NCBI GenBank assembly: GCA_016178945.1
Contig: JACOSH010000040.1
Coordinates: forward strand, 1-37,905
DNA length: 37,905 bases
DNA from: Acidobacteriota bacterium
GTDB lineage: Bacteria; Acidobacteriota; Terriglobia; Bryobacterales; Bryobacteraceae
Direction: 5' to 3'
Shown here: positions 15,086 to 24,592 of the stretch, piece by piece
Layout of the letters: the number at the start of each line of letters is the position of its first letter
Position numbering within the stretch: position 1 is the first letter of the stretch
Notes under the pieces: generated by a model
Database searches by the model: none
What the model was told of the DNA's origin: nothing
What the model saw: only the letters and a program-made list of their open reading frames with translations
Program-made: the position numbers and the translations under genes

Positions 15086-15553
15086 ATGGAGATTAAGAAG
15101 AAGCTGCAGGACGAGATTGCCACCCTCGAGTACGAGCTGCGCAACGAGCTGCCCAAGGAGATCAAGAAGGCGCGGGAGCACGGCGACCTGAGCGAAAACG
15201 CGGAGTATCACGCGGCCAAGGAGCGGCAGGGCTATGTGAATGCCCGCATCAACCACCTCAAGAAGCGGCTGGCCGACATGTCGATGCTGGACGTGAACAA
15301 GATCCCGCACGACCGGGTCGGCCTGGGCTCGACGGTGGTGGTGCTCGACGTCGGCAAGGACGAAGAGATCACTTTCAACCTGGTGACCAGCGAAGAGGCC
15401 GACGCCCCCAACGGTCGCATCTCCACCAGCTCGCCGATCGGCCGGGGCTTGATCGGCAAGCAGGTCGGTGATATGGTGAAAGTCCAGATTCCAGGCGGGG
15501 TGAGAGAGTTTGAAATCATGAAGCTCGTCACCATTCACGACGGGGCCGGCTAG
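15086..15553 (+). CDS. greA: Transcription elongation factor GreA
   Basis: This is a 155-aa factor that rescues backtracked RNA polymerase by stimulating transcript cleavage. The N-terminal coiled coil carries the conserved acidic tip REHGDLSENAEYHAAKE (near residues 30-46). The C-terminal FKBP-like domain shows ITFNLVTSEEAD and ISTSSPIGRGLIGKQVGD. The length is typical. I chose ATG 15086 (MEIKKKLQ) because an upstream ATG at 15074 overlaps the TATAAT. The gene ends two bases before the phosphatidyltransferase gene, so the two are probably co-transcribed. Confidence 0.95.
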   Translation: MEIKKKLQDEIATLEYELRNELPKEIKKAREHGDLSENAEYHAAKERQGYVNARINHLKKRLADMSMLDVNKIPHDRVGLGSTVVVLDVGKDEEITFNLVTSEEADAPNGRISTSSPIGRGLIGKQVGDMVKVQIPGGVREFEIMKLVTIHDGAG

Positions 15554-15555
15554 TC

Positions 15556-16188
15556 ATGACGTTCACGCGCGCCATCGGCATTGTCTGCGGGAAGATCATC
15601 GAGAAGATCGTTCACCTGCTGGCGTTGTCGAGAATCCATCCCAATGTTCTGACGGCGATCGGTCTGGCCATCAACATCTGGGCGGCCTGGCTGTTCGCGG
15701 CGGGCCGGTTCCGGGCGGCGGCGGTGGTGGTGATCGGCGCGGGCCTGTTCGACATGGTGGACGGGCGCGTGGCGCGCGAGACCAACCGGGTGACGCGCTT
15801 CGGCGGCTTCTTCGACTCGGTGCTGGACCGCTACTCGGATCTGGCGCTGCTGATGGGGCTGCTGGTCTACTACGCCTCCATCTACCGCTTCTTCTACATC
15901 GTCCTGACGGCCATCGTGATGACCGGAACCGTGATGGTGAGCTACACGCGGGCGCGCGCCGAGAACACCATCCCCAGTTGCAAGGTCGGCTTCCTGGAGC
16001 GGCCCGAGCGGGTGGTGCTGATCATCATCGGGGCGCTGTTCGAGCGCATGGCGCCGGTGCTGTGGGTGCTGGCCGTGCTGTCCAATGTCACGGTGATCCA
16101 CCGCATGATCTACACCTTCCAGGAAGCCAAGCGGCTGGAGGAAGCCCAGCTTCGCCCGGCCGGCGGGATCAAGATTCATCACAATTAG
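15556..16188 (+). CDS. CDP-alcohol phosphatidyltransferase family protein
   Basis: This is a 210-aa integral membrane enzyme of phospholipid synthesis that moves a phosphatidyl group from CDP-diacylglycerol to an alcohol. The family signature is complete: Asp66-x2-Asp69-Gly-x2-Ala73-Arg74, then Gly83-x3-Asp87-x3-Asp91, the two-metal active site. About five or six hydrophobic segments surround it. The alcohol acceptor (glycerol-phosphate, inositol-phosphate or another) cannot be told from the sequence. It follows greA by two bases and no other lipid gene is nearby. ATG 15556 has only a weak ribosome-binding site, which fits coupling to greA. Confidence 0.9.
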   Translation: MTFTRAIGIVCGKIIEKIVHLLALSRIHPNVLTAIGLAINIWAAWLFAAGRFRAAAVVVIGAGLFDMVDGRVARETNRVTRFGGFFDSVLDRYSDLALLMGLLVYYASIYRFFYIVLTAIVMTGTVMVSYTRARAENTIPSCKVGFLERPERVVLIIIGALFERMAPVLWVLAVLSNVTVIHRMIYTFQEAKRLEEAQLRPAGGIKIHHN

Positions 16189-16240
16189 CTCCGGTCAACC
16201 GGCACAGGGAGCACCAGTCCTACTTGAGGAACAACAACTT

Positions 16241-16254
16241 GGGGGGGGGGGGGG
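16241..16254 (+). repeat. Run of 14 G in an intergenic region
   Basis: Fourteen consecutive G lie in the 157-bp gap between the phosphatidyltransferase gene and the toxin-antitoxin pair, 21 bases upstream of the predicted -35 element. The rest of the gap holds a small CCGGT/ACCGG hairpin at about 16191-16202 and the promoter. Such a tract can change length by slippage; it is also a common site of sequencing error. Confidence 0.9.
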
Positions 16255-16274
16255 CGTGTGTCGGCTTCGAATGC

Positions 16275-16303
16275 TTGCGTTTGCTTCGGTTGCGTGCTAA
16301 CGT
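16275..16303 (+). promoter_or_regulatory. Promoter of the excisionase-like/PIN pair
   Basis: TTGCGT (16275-16280) is followed after 17 bp by TAACGT (16298-16303) with TGC in front, giving an extended -10. GGAGAGG near 16331 serves the ATG at 16346. Unlike other promoters in the window it leaves a normal leader of about 35 nt. Confidence 0.5.
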
Positions 16304-16345
16304 GATCTTGGGAAACATTGAATCACACTGGAGAGGTAACGAACA

Positions 16346-16783
16346 ATGGCACCAACCCTGCCTTCGGAGGCCGATGCGGTCTTGGCGAAAGAGACGAGCC
16401 GCGTGCTGGCATCGCACATGCGCAACGGCGATCCGATGGAATTGAGAATTCCGGATGATCCGTCGCCGGAAGGAACGGTAAGGCTGCCTTTATCAGCGGT
16501 GCGGTTGCTTGTCCGCATTCTTGAGGAGATGGCGCGCGGCAATGCGGTGACCTTGATTCCCGTCCACGCCGAGTTGACCACCCAGGAAGCGGCGGAGATG
16601 CTGAATATTTCGCGGCCCTCCCTGATTCAGCTCCTCGATGATGCGAAGATCGAGTACCGCCGCGTCGGGACGCATCGGCGCGTGCGGTTTGAGGGTTTGA
16701 TGAAGTACAAACGCGCCGCCGAGTCTGCGCGCCGGGCAGCGCTTGAGGAACTGGCCGCCTATGACCAGGAACTTGGAATCTGA
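16346..16783 (+). CDS. Excisionase-family DNA-binding antitoxin
   Basis: This is a 145-aa protein. The segment LTTQEAAEMLNISRPSLIQLLDDAKIEYRRVGTHRR (from about residue 78) is a MerR/excisionase-type helix-turn-helix, followed by RFEGLMKYK and a charged C-terminal helix. This family commonly forms the antitoxin of PIN-domain toxins, with the N-terminal part binding the toxin in some cases. It is followed after five bases by a PIN gene, so it should repress the pair and neutralise the nuclease. It has its own extended -10 promoter and a GGAGAGG site before the ATG. Confidence 0.85.
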   Translation: MAPTLPSEADAVLAKETSRVLASHMRNGDPMELRIPDDPSPEGTVRLPLSAVRLLVRILEEMARGNAVTLIPVHAELTTQEAAEMLNISRPSLIQLLDDAKIEYRRVGTHRRVRFEGLMKYKRAAESARRAALEELAAYDQELGI

Positions 16784-16788
16784 GCAGG

Positions 16789-17352
16789 GTGGCGCGCTTT
16801 ACAGCATTCTATGACGCGAATGTGCTGTATCCCGCCGAGCTGCGCAATCTGCTCATGCATCTCGCGCTAACCGGGCTGTTCCGCGCCACATGGTCGGCAG
16901 CGGTCCATGAAGAATGGATCCGGGCGTTGCTGCGCAAGCGCCCCGACCTGTCACGCGAAAAGCTGGAGCGGACGCGCAGGCTCATGGACCAGCACGCGGC
17001 GGACGCGTTGGTTACGGGCTACGAGGATTTGATTCCCGGGCTGCAGCTCCCGGACCCGGATGACCGGCACGTATTGGCGGCGGCGATCCGCGGGCGCGCC
17101 GATGTGATCGTCACCGCGAACGTGCGCGATTTTCCCGCGGAGACTCTCGCGCCGCTCGGAATCGAGGCGCAACACCCGGACGAATTCGTGCTGCATCTTC
17201 TGGATCTCGCACCCGGCATCGTCGCCGAGGCTGCGCGGAACCATCGGGAGAGCCTCAGGAATCCGCCGAAAACAATAGACGAATATCTGAGCGCGCTTGA
17301 GGCCCTGGGACTGACGCAAACAGTGTCCGTGCTCCGGGAGTATAGGTTCTGA
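16789..17352 (+). CDS. PIN-domain toxin (VapC-like ribonuclease)
   Basis: This is a 187-aa PIN-domain protein, by family an Mg-dependent RNase. FYDANVLYP gives the first acidic residue (Asp9); DPDDRHVLAAAIRGRADVIVTANVRDFP carries the later acidic cluster and the conserved ITANxxDF-like strand. A C-terminal helical extension of about 60 residues makes it longer than a minimal VapC (about 130 aa) and fits the PIN_3 type. It starts with GTG five bases after the antitoxin, so the two are one unit. Targets are unknown; tRNA or rRNA cleavage is usual for the family. Confidence 0.85.
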   Translation: MARFTAFYDANVLYPAELRNLLMHLALTGLFRATWSAAVHEEWIRALLRKRPDLSREKLERTRRLMDQHAADALVTGYEDLIPGLQLPDPDDRHVLAAAIRGRADVIVTANVRDFPAETLAPLGIEAQHPDEFVLHLLDLAPGIVAEAARNHRESLRNPPKTIDEYLSALEALGLTQTVSVLREYRF

Positions 17353-17377
17353 CCGAATCACTGAGGCTCGCAGGGCG

Positions 17378-18237
17378 CTAAGACTGATCATTACCGGGGT
17401 CCGGCAGCTCCTCCAGCCGGTCGAAGACCTGGTTGATGGCGGCGAGCGGGTTCTCCATTCCGGGGACTTCCCTTAGCTCCAGGAGCAGCGGGTACTGACC
17501 GGGACGCGACCGCAGCAGCTTCATGGTCTCCGGCCAGTTCACGGTCCCGCCCCCGGCGAGGAGGGGGAACAAGTGCGTGTCCGCCTGGCCGTCGTTGTCG
17601 TGCACGTGGGTGGAGCGGATGCGGTCCCGCATGATCCGGTAGGCCGACGCCACTCCTTCGTCAAGGTTGGCGTGTCCCACGTCCAGCACGAAGTTCATGT
17701 GCAGGTGGGTCGCCTCGTTGAACTGCACCAGGCGCTCGGCGGTGGACAGGCGGTTGGGGATGTTCTCGAGCAGAATCTCGACGCCGCGCTGGCGGGCGAA
17801 GATGGTCAGTTCTTCCAGCGCCGTGAAGGCCGCTTCGATCTTCCGGTCGTCGTACTCCTCGCCGGAGACGCCCAGATGCTGGACGCCGTACTTGTAGGGA
17901 ATGACTTCGGCGACATCCAGGGCGCGCTTGACCTCGTCGATCGAGGCGATGCGCTTGGACTTCACCGGCTCGGTCAGGGTGATGACGGCCTGGGGTCCGC
18001 TGCGTCCCCAGTACTCGTCGTTGTACATGGGCAGGTGAAGGGAGTGGAGACGCAGCTCGGCGTCGCGGAACCAGTGGCCCATTTCGGCGATCTGGCTCTT
18101 GTTGTGATAGTCGAAGTGCTGGCGAGCGCAAAAAATCTCGACTGCTGGAATGCCCGCCTGCATCGCCTTGTTCAGCCAGGCCACGGTCAAACGATGACTC
18201 ACCGCCACATGAGTGGAGACCACGCGATCCATTTTCA

Positions 18238-18238
<1 letters not shown>
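17378..18238 (-). CDS. Xylose isomerase-like TIM-barrel protein (sugar phosphate isomerase/epimerase family)
   Basis: This is a 286-aa TIM barrel of the AP endonuclease family 2 fold. Probable metal ligands are in VEILLENIPN, FVLDVGHANL, STHVHDNDG and YPLLLELRE, the usual Glu-Asp-His-Glu layout of sugar isomerases and epimerases. No signal peptide is present. The substrate is unknown; members act on ketoses, inosose or hydroxypyruvate. Its ATG shares a base with the gamma-glutamyltransferase stop (TGATG), so it is the last gene of a coupled run. An AP endonuclease role is less likely because the nine-His/Asp/Glu three-zinc pattern is not seen. Confidence 0.82.
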
Positions 18239-19896
<1,658 letters not shown>

Positions 19897-19952
19897 AAGA
19901 TTCGATTCTCTCACACCACGGACGCCCGGCCCATGCGCGTGGATAAGGGTCT

Positions 19953-21050
19953 CTACAGTTTCACGAACCAACGGCGGCGGTACATCCCGTACGCCACCAG
20001 GTACAGGAGCAGCACGTTGGCCAGTCCGTACAACATGGAGGCGTTGATGGGGCTGGCCAGCGGCGCGAAGACGCGCTCGAACAGGACTGCCTTCATCGTT
20101 ACGCCGCCGGTTTTCCAGAGACCCAGCACGCGGGCGATCAGGCCGGACAGCACGTACACGGCGAGGGCGTTCATTCCGTAGATCGCTAAGGGACGGGCCC
20201 AGCCCGCGCGGCGCTGGACGTCGATGATCCAGTAAAATGCGGCGAACGCGCTCTGCGCCATGCCGGCCATGAAGACGGCGTAGGAACTGGTCCACAGGTT
20301 CTTGTTGATCGGGACGAAGGGGTCCAGCAGCAGTCCGGCGGCGATCAGGCCGTTGCCGGCCACCAGCATCCATGCGGTTTTCCAGGCGGCCTCGTGCCGC
20401 GAGCGCAGCAACTGGCCCGCCAGTATCCCGAGCAGCGTGGTGGCGATCGCGGGAATCGTGCTGACGATCCCCTCCGGGTCCCAGGTCTTGGTCGCCGAAT
20501 ACATGTGGCCGGTGAGGAACAGGCCGTCCACATAGCGCGCGAAGTTCGATGCCTGCTCGTAGCCGCCCCGCATGAGCAGGACGTAGAGCGTCAGCAGGCC
20601 GGCGGTCCACAGAAGGCGCCCGCGCAACCGGGTGTACAGGAAGATGGACGCCGCCAGGAAGTAGCAGACGGCGATGCGCTGCAGCACGCCGGGGATGCGA
20701 ATCGCCGCCAGCGGGTAATACGGGAACCCATTCAGGAACATCCCCACCGCGAAGATCAGGATCGAACGCCGCAGGGCGTGCAGCAGGAGACTCCGGCGAT
20801 CCGCCCCCTGCTCCACGCGCCGGGCGAACGAGAAGGTCATCGACACGCCGGTGATCCAGAGGAAGAAGGGGAACACCAGATCGGTGAAGGTCCAACCGTG
20901 CCAGACCGCGTGCCGCAAGGGGGCGTAGATCGCCTGGGAAGTTCCCGGGTTATTCACCAGGATCATGGAGGCGATGGTCGCGCCGCGGAAAGCGTCCAGG
21001 GAGACCAGGCGGGGCGCGCGCGCCTCCAGGTCAGCCTCGTGGCCGGACAC
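19953..21050 (-). CDS. HGSNAT/NagX-like membrane acyltransferase (COG4299/DUF5009 type)
   Basis: This is a 365-aa multi-pass membrane protein with about ten hydrophobic segments. The N-terminus RLVSLDAFRGATIASMILVNNPG and the following TFTDLVFPFFLWITGVSM are characteristic of the family that includes heparan-alpha-glucosaminide N-acetyltransferase, which transfers an acetyl group across a membrane to an amino sugar. Further family features are RIPGVLQRIAVCYF and WTSSYAVFMAGMA. The bacterial substrate is not known; cell-wall amino sugars are a reasonable guess. It starts only six bases after the rplQ stop, so it is probably read from the ribosomal operon. Confidence 0.85.
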   Translation of the reverse strand: MSGHEADLEARAPRLVSLDAFRGATIASMILVNNPGTSQAIYAPLRHAVWHGWTFTDLVFPFFLWITGVSMTFSFARRVEQGADRRSLLLHALRRSILIFAVGMFLNGFPYYPLAAIRIPGVLQRIAVCYFLAASIFLYTRLRGRLLWTAGLLTLYVLLMRGGYEQASNFARYVDGLFLTGHMYSATKTWDPEGIVSTIPAIATTLLGILAGQLLRSRHEAAWKTAWMLVAGNGLIAAGLLLDPFVPINKNLWTSSYAVFMAGMAQSAFAAFYWIIDVQRRAGWARPLAIYGMNALAVYVLSGLIARVLGLWKTGGVTMKAVLFERVFAPLASPINASMLYGLANVLLLYLVAYGMYRRRWFVKL

Positions 21051-21056
21051 AGGCGT

Positions 21057-21506
21057 CTACTCGGATGGCTCTTCGCCCTCGCGGCCCTCGCGCTGGGCCT
21101 TCAGACGCTCTTCCTTGCGCTTGGCCCGCTCGGCGGCGCGCTTGACCAGCTCGCTGCCCACCAGCTCGATCATGGCCTGCTCGGCGCCGTCGCCCTTGCG
21201 GTTGCCCAGGCGTGTAATGCGGGTGTAGCCGCCGCTGCGCTGGCCGAAGCGCGTGCCCAGCGTGTCGAACAGCTTCTTCACCGAGGCCGGCGTCTCCAAA
21301 AACGCCGCCGCCTGACGCCGGGTGTGCAAGGTGTCCCGTTTACCGAGAGTGATCATCTTGTCCACCAGCGGCTTGACCGCTTTGGCCTTGGGCACCGTGG
21401 TGATCACGCGCTCGTGCTCAATGACGCTGGTGACCAGTCCCTTGAACAGCGCCTTTCGGGCGCCCACGTCCCGCTTCAGCTTGTATCCCGCTCGCTTGTG
21501 TCGCAT
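21057..21506 (-). CDS. rplQ: 50S ribosomal protein L17
   Basis: This is a 149-aa protein. The start MRHKRAGYKLKRDVGARKALFKGLVTSVI and the segment TRITRLGNRKGDGAEQAMIELV are diagnostic of L17. The usual length is about 115-130 aa; here a charged Lys/Arg/Glu tail ends in GEEPSE. It is the last ribosomal gene of the alpha operon. No Shine-Dalgarno sequence is visible before its ATG, which lies next to a short repeat locus (21509-21546). The next gene starts six bases after its stop. Confidence 0.96.
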   Translation of the reverse strand: MRHKRAGYKLKRDVGARKALFKGLVTSVIEHERVITTVPKAKAVKPLVDKMITLGKRDTLHTRRQAAAFLETPASVKKLFDTLGTRFGQRSGGYTRITRLGNRKGDGAEQAMIELVGSELVKRAAERAKRKEERLKAQREGREGEEPSE

Positions 21507-21508
21507 GG

Positions 21509-21546
21509 CAGTTGTCAGTTATTAGTGTCAGTTGTCAGTGACAACT
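21509..21546 (-). repeat. Short-period repeat with hairpin between rpoA and rplQ
   Basis: CAGTTGTCAGT occurs at 21509-21519 and again at 21529-21539. AGTTGTCA (21530-21537) and TGACAACT (21539-21546) form a perfect 8-bp inverted repeat. The underlying unit is the 7-mer CAGTTGT. It fills the whole spacer and touches the rpoA stop codon. Confidence 0.8.
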
Positions 21547-22586
21547 CACTCCGCGATCCGATCGTCGTTCTCGTCGTCTTCCAGGTCCATGTCCAGGGGC
21601 GGGGGCGGGCCGGTGGGGGCCACCAGATGGCCGTGGGCGTCCACCTTCATGCCCAGCGACAGGCCCATGCCGGAGAGAATCTCCTTGATCTCGTTGAGCG
21701 ACTTGCGGCCGAAATTCTTGGTGCGCAGCATCTCGGCTTCGGTGCGCTGCACCAGCTCGCCGATGGTCTGGATGTTGGCGTTCTTCAGGCAGTTGTAGGA
21801 GCGCACGCTCAGCTCCAGCTCCTCCACGCTGCGGTTGAGCTGCTCGCCCATCTTGTCCAGGACGTGCACGGGCTCGTCCAGGGTCACCGGCAGCTCCTCG
21901 AAGTTGATGAAGATGGACATGTGGTCCTTGAGCAGCTTGGCGGCGTAACCGATGGAATCCTGCGGCGAGACCGCCCCGTTGGTCCACACTTCCAGGGTGA
22001 GCTTGTCGTAGTCGGTCATCTGGCCGAGACGCGCCGCCTCCACCGAGAAATTGCATTTGCGCACCGGAGAATGCACCGAGTCGATGGGGATGTAGCCCAG
22101 CGCCAGGTCCTCGTCGAAGTTCTTATCCGCGCTGACGTAACCGCGCCCGGGCTTCAGACGCATCTCGACGTTGAGGTTGCCGCCCTCGCTGACCGTGGCC
22201 ACGTGCAGGTGGCGGTCCAGCACCTCGACGTCCGCGTCGCACTCGATCTGGCCGCTGAACACCTCGCCGGCCGTCTCCTGGCGGATGCGCACGGTCTTCA
22301 CCCCTTCGCCCATGATCTTGAACGGAATCTGCTTGAGGTTGAGGATGATGTCGGTGGCGTCTTCCACTACTCCGGGGATGGGGCTGAACTCGTGGTCCAC
22401 TCCTTCGATCTTGACCGCCGTAATGGCCGCGCCTTCGATCGAGCTGAGGAGCACGCGCCGCAGACTGTTGCCGATGGTGGTGCCGAAACCACGCTGGAAG
22501 GGTTGCGCCGTGAACTGGCCGAACCGGTCGGTGAGCGTCTCGGTGTTGGCCACCAGTCTCTTTGGTTTCTGAAAACCCTTGAACAT
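21546..22586 (-). CDS. rpoA: RNA polymerase alpha subunit
   Basis: This is a 346-aa subunit. The N-terminal assembly domain ([23 protein letters not shown] near residue 35) and the C-terminal domain that contacts promoter UP elements and activators ([22 protein letters not shown] near 265) are both complete. An acidic tail with a proline run ([17 protein letters not shown]) follows. I chose ATG 22586 with AAGGAAA upstream; the frame continues over rpsD but that part is not coding. It lies in the standard position between rpsD and rplQ. Confidence 0.97.
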   Translation of the reverse strand: MFKGFQKPKRLVANTETLTDRFGQFTAQPFQRGFGTTIGNSLRRVLLSSIEGAAITAVKIEGVDHEFSPIPGVVEDATDIILNLKQIPFKIMGEGVKTVRIRQETAGEVFSGQIECDADVEVLDRHLHVATVSEGGNLNVEMRLKPGRGYVSADKNFDEDLALGYIPIDSVHSPVRKCNFSVEAARLGQMTDYDKLTLEVWTNGAVSPQDSIGYAAKLLKDHMSIFINFEELPVTLDEPVHVLDKMGEQLNRSVEELELSVRSYNCLKNANIQTIGELVQRTEAEMLRTKNFGRKSLNEIKEILSGMGLSLGMKVDAHGHLVAPTGPPPPLDMDLEDDENDDRIAE

Positions 22587-22621
22587 AATGTTGTCGTTTC
22601 CTTCGTTGCCCGGCCTGCCCG

Positions 22622-23257
22622 CTACTTCGAGTACAGCTCGACGATGAGCTGCTCGTTGAGCTGGATCTGCACCAGCTCGTCGCGCCGCGGCATGCCGACC
22701 ACCTTGGCGCGCAGCGCGTCCTTGTCCACTTCCAGCCAGCTCGGCGAGGGGGCATGCGCCGTGGCTTCGCGCGCCGCCAGAACGGCCGGATTGTTGCGGC
22801 TCGACTGGCGCACCTCCACCAGGTCGTTGGGCTTTACCAACGCCGACGGGATATCCATCTTGCGCCCGTTCACCTGGATGTGTCCGTGGCGCACGATCTG
22901 CCGCGCCTGGGCCCGGCTGGTGCCGAATCCCATGCGGTAGATCACGTTGTCCAGGCGGCGCTCCAGCATCCCCAGCATGTTGTCGCCGGTGATGCCCTTC
23001 ATCAGGGCCGCCTTTTCGAAGTTGTTGCGGAACTGGCCTTCCAGCACCCCGTAGATGCGGCGGGCCTTCTGCTTCTCGCGAAGCTGCAGCCCGTAACCGA
23101 CCACCTTCTTGACCTTCTTGCTCTTGCCATGCTGCCCGGGAACAAAGTTGCGCTTCTCGATCGCGCACTTCTCGCTGTGGCAGCGCTCGCCCTTCAGGAA
23201 CAGCTTCATCCCTTCGCGCCGGCACAGCCGGCAAACGGGACCGATGTATCGTGCCAT
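22622..23257 (-). CDS. rpsD: 30S ribosomal protein S4
   Basis: This is a 211-aa primary 16S rRNA-binding protein. The N-terminal zinc motif is present (Cys9, Cys12, Cys26, Cys31), so it is the C+ form. The S4 RNA-binding domain [28 protein letters not shown] lies in the centre. In many bacteria S4 represses the alpha operon by binding a pseudoknot upstream of rpsM; I cannot see such a structure here. Its ATG is preceded by repeat-derived sequence (ACACCTGAATTTAAC) with no clear Shine-Dalgarno. Confidence 0.97.
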   Translation of the reverse strand: MARYIGPVCRLCRREGMKLFLKGERCHSEKCAIEKRNFVPGQHGKSKKVKKVVGYGLQLREKQKARRIYGVLEGQFRNNFEKAALMKGITGDNMLGMLERRLDNVIYRMGFGTSRAQARQIVRHGHIQVNGRKMDIPSALVKPNDLVEVRQSSRNNPAVLAAREATAHAPSPSWLEVDKDALRAKVVGMPRRDELVQIQLNEQLIVELYSK

Positions 23258-23266
23258 GTTAAATTC

Positions 23267-23386
23267 AGGTGTCAGGTGTATAGGTGTTAGGTGTTAGGGA
23301 ACGCCCCCTGCACCCGACGCCTAATCCTGGAACACCCCTTTTCCCTTTCTCAGAGGCAGGCGCTAACACCTCACACCTCACACCTG
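23267..23386 (-). repeat. Heptad AGGTGTY repeat, inverted, between rpsK and rpsD
   Basis: The left arm (23267-23299) is built from units of the type AGGTGTC or AGGTGTT; the right arm (23362-23386) carries the complement (AACACCT, CACACCT). About 60 bp of unrelated, C-rich sequence lies between. The RNA could form a long imperfect hairpin between the rpsK and rpsD coding parts. Confidence 0.8.
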
Positions 23387-23392
23387 CCATTT

Positions 23393-23806
23393 TCAAACTC
23401 TGCGCTTCTTTGGCGGCCGGCAGCCGTTATGCGGGATCGGCGTGGCGTCGCGGATGGACTTGACTTCGATCCCGGCTCCGGCCAGCGCGCGGATGGCCGA
23501 CTCGCGGCCCGACCCCGGACCGCTCACCCGCACATCCACCGAGCGCAGCCCCGCCTCCTTGGCCTTGCCCGCCGCGGTCATCGAGGCCTGCTGCGCGGCG
23601 AACGGCGTCCCTTTGCGCGAGCCCCGGAAGCCCAGCGATCCGGCGCTGGACCAGGACACCGTGTTGCCCTCCGGATCCGTGATGGTGACGATGGTATTGT
23701 TGAAGGTCGCCTGCACGTGCACCAGCCCGGTGTGCACAACCTTCTTCTCTTTCTTCTTGAAGCTCTTCTTCTTCCCGGCCTTGACCGGGGTTTTCGGTTT
23801 TGCCAT
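23393..23806 (-). CDS. rpsK: 30S ribosomal protein S11
   Basis: This is a 137-aa protein of the 30S platform. [38 protein letters not shown] and the terminal [15 protein letters not shown] are diagnostic. The Lys-rich N-terminus (about residues 1-23) is a little longer than in E. coli S11 (129 aa). It lies 17 bp behind rpsM and is separated from rpsD by a repeat locus. Confidence 0.97.
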   Translation of the reverse strand: MAKPKTPVKAGKKKSFKKKEKKVVHTGLVHVQATFNNTIVTITDPEGNTVSWSSAGSLGFRGSRKGTPFAAQQASMTAAGKAKEAGLRSVDVRVSGPGSGRESAIRALAGAGIEVKSIRDATPIPHNGCRPPKKRRV

Positions 23807-23823
23807 AGATCCCGATTCCTGTC

Positions 23824-24210
23824 TTACGTCTTGGACGAGGCCTTCTTCTTGTTAGCGACCGTGCCGCGGCGCGGGCCCTTGCGGGTGCGCGCGTTGGTGT
23901 GGGTGCGCTGGCCCCGCACCGGCAAGCCGCGGCGGTGACGCAACCCGCGATAGGAGCCGATCTCGATGTGCCGCTTGATATTCATCGAGATCTCCTTGCG
24001 CAGGTCGCCTTCCACGGCGCCTTCCTCCTCCAGGATCTGGCGGACGCGGTTGACCTCCTCTTCGGTGAGGTCGGCTACCTTCTTGTTGAAATCAATGCCC
24101 GCCCGGTGCAGCAGCGACTTCGAGCGCGTGCGCCCGATGCCGTAGATGTAGGTGAGCCCCACTTCAACTCGCTTCTTCGGCGGTAAATCCACTCCGGCAA
24201 TACGTGCCAT
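23824..24210 (-). CDS. rpsM: 30S ribosomal protein S13
   Basis: This is a 128-aa protein at the 30S head that contacts the P-site tRNA and 50S bridges. [30 protein letters not shown] and [26 protein letters not shown] are diagnostic, and the Lys-rich tail is usual. The gene starts nine bases after rpmJ and is 17 bp upstream of rpsK, in standard order. Confidence 0.97.
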   Translation of the reverse strand: MARIAGVDLPPKKRVEVGLTYIYGIGRTRSKSLLHRAGIDFNKKVADLTEEEVNRVRQILEEEGAVEGDLRKEISMNIKRHIEIGSYRGLRHRRGLPVRGQRTHTNARTRKGPRRGTVANKKKASSKT

Positions 24211-24219
24211 GCTGGTTTC

Positions 24220-24333
24220 CTATCCTTGACGCTGTTTATGCTTCGGGTTGACGCAGATGACCCGCACCACCCCGTGGCGGTGGATCACCTTGCACTTGTC
24301 GCAGATCTTTTTTACGGACGCTCGGACTTTCAT
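24220..24333 (-). CDS. rpmJ: 50S ribosomal protein L36
   Basis: This 37-aa gene reads [19 protein letters not shown] and ends in NPKHKQRQG, with the zinc ligands Cys11, Cys14, Cys27 and His32 of the C+ form. It lies in its standard place between infA and rpsM. The ATG at 24333 has only a weak GAGAAA upstream, next to a small repeat hairpin. Confidence 0.95.
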   Translation of the reverse strand: MKVRASVKKICDKCKVIHRHGVVRVICVNPKHKQRQG

Positions 24334-24347
24334 GATCGTAGTTTCTC

Positions 24348-24375
24348 AGTTCGTCAACTGACTAACTGACGAACT
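24348..24375 (-). repeat. Small inverted repeat overlapping the infA 3' end
   Basis: AGTTCGTCA (24348-24356) and TGACGAACT (24367-24375) form a perfect 9-bp inverted repeat with a 10-base loop that contains the infA stop codon. The unit resembles the TCAGTTNG repeats elsewhere in the operon. Part of the repeat therefore encodes the last residues of IF-1 (FVS). Confidence 0.75.
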
Positions 24376-24592
24376 TCTTCACTATCCTTCCCCTGGTCCA
24401 ATCGTGAGGCGTTAGCTCCACCTCGACCCGGTCGCCTGGCAGGAGGCGAACGAAATTCCTTTTCACCATGCCCACCGGATGGGCCAGCACCTGCTGCCGG
24501 TTGTCCAACTCCACCCGGTACTTGCCTTGCGGCAACTCCTCCATCACCTTGGCCGGCACGACACGGCCGGTTAGGGCCTTGTCAGGACCCAC
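24362..24592 (-). CDS. infA: Translation initiation factor IF-1
   Basis: This is a 76-aa OB-fold factor that binds the 30S A site. KVMEELPQGKYRVELDN, VLAHPVGMVKRNFVRLLPGDRVEVELTPHDWTRGRIVKKF is the normal IF-1 pattern. I chose the GTG at 24592 because GGAG lies eight bases upstream and the length then matches the family; it overlaps the map stop region by 22 bp. The frame is open to 24667 but that part is inside map. The extreme C-terminus is encoded by a repeat hairpin. Confidence 0.92.
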   Translation of the reverse strand: MGPDKALTGRVVPAKVMEELPQGKYRVELDNRQQVLAHPVGMVKRNFVRLLPGDRVEVELTPHDWTRGRIVKKFVS

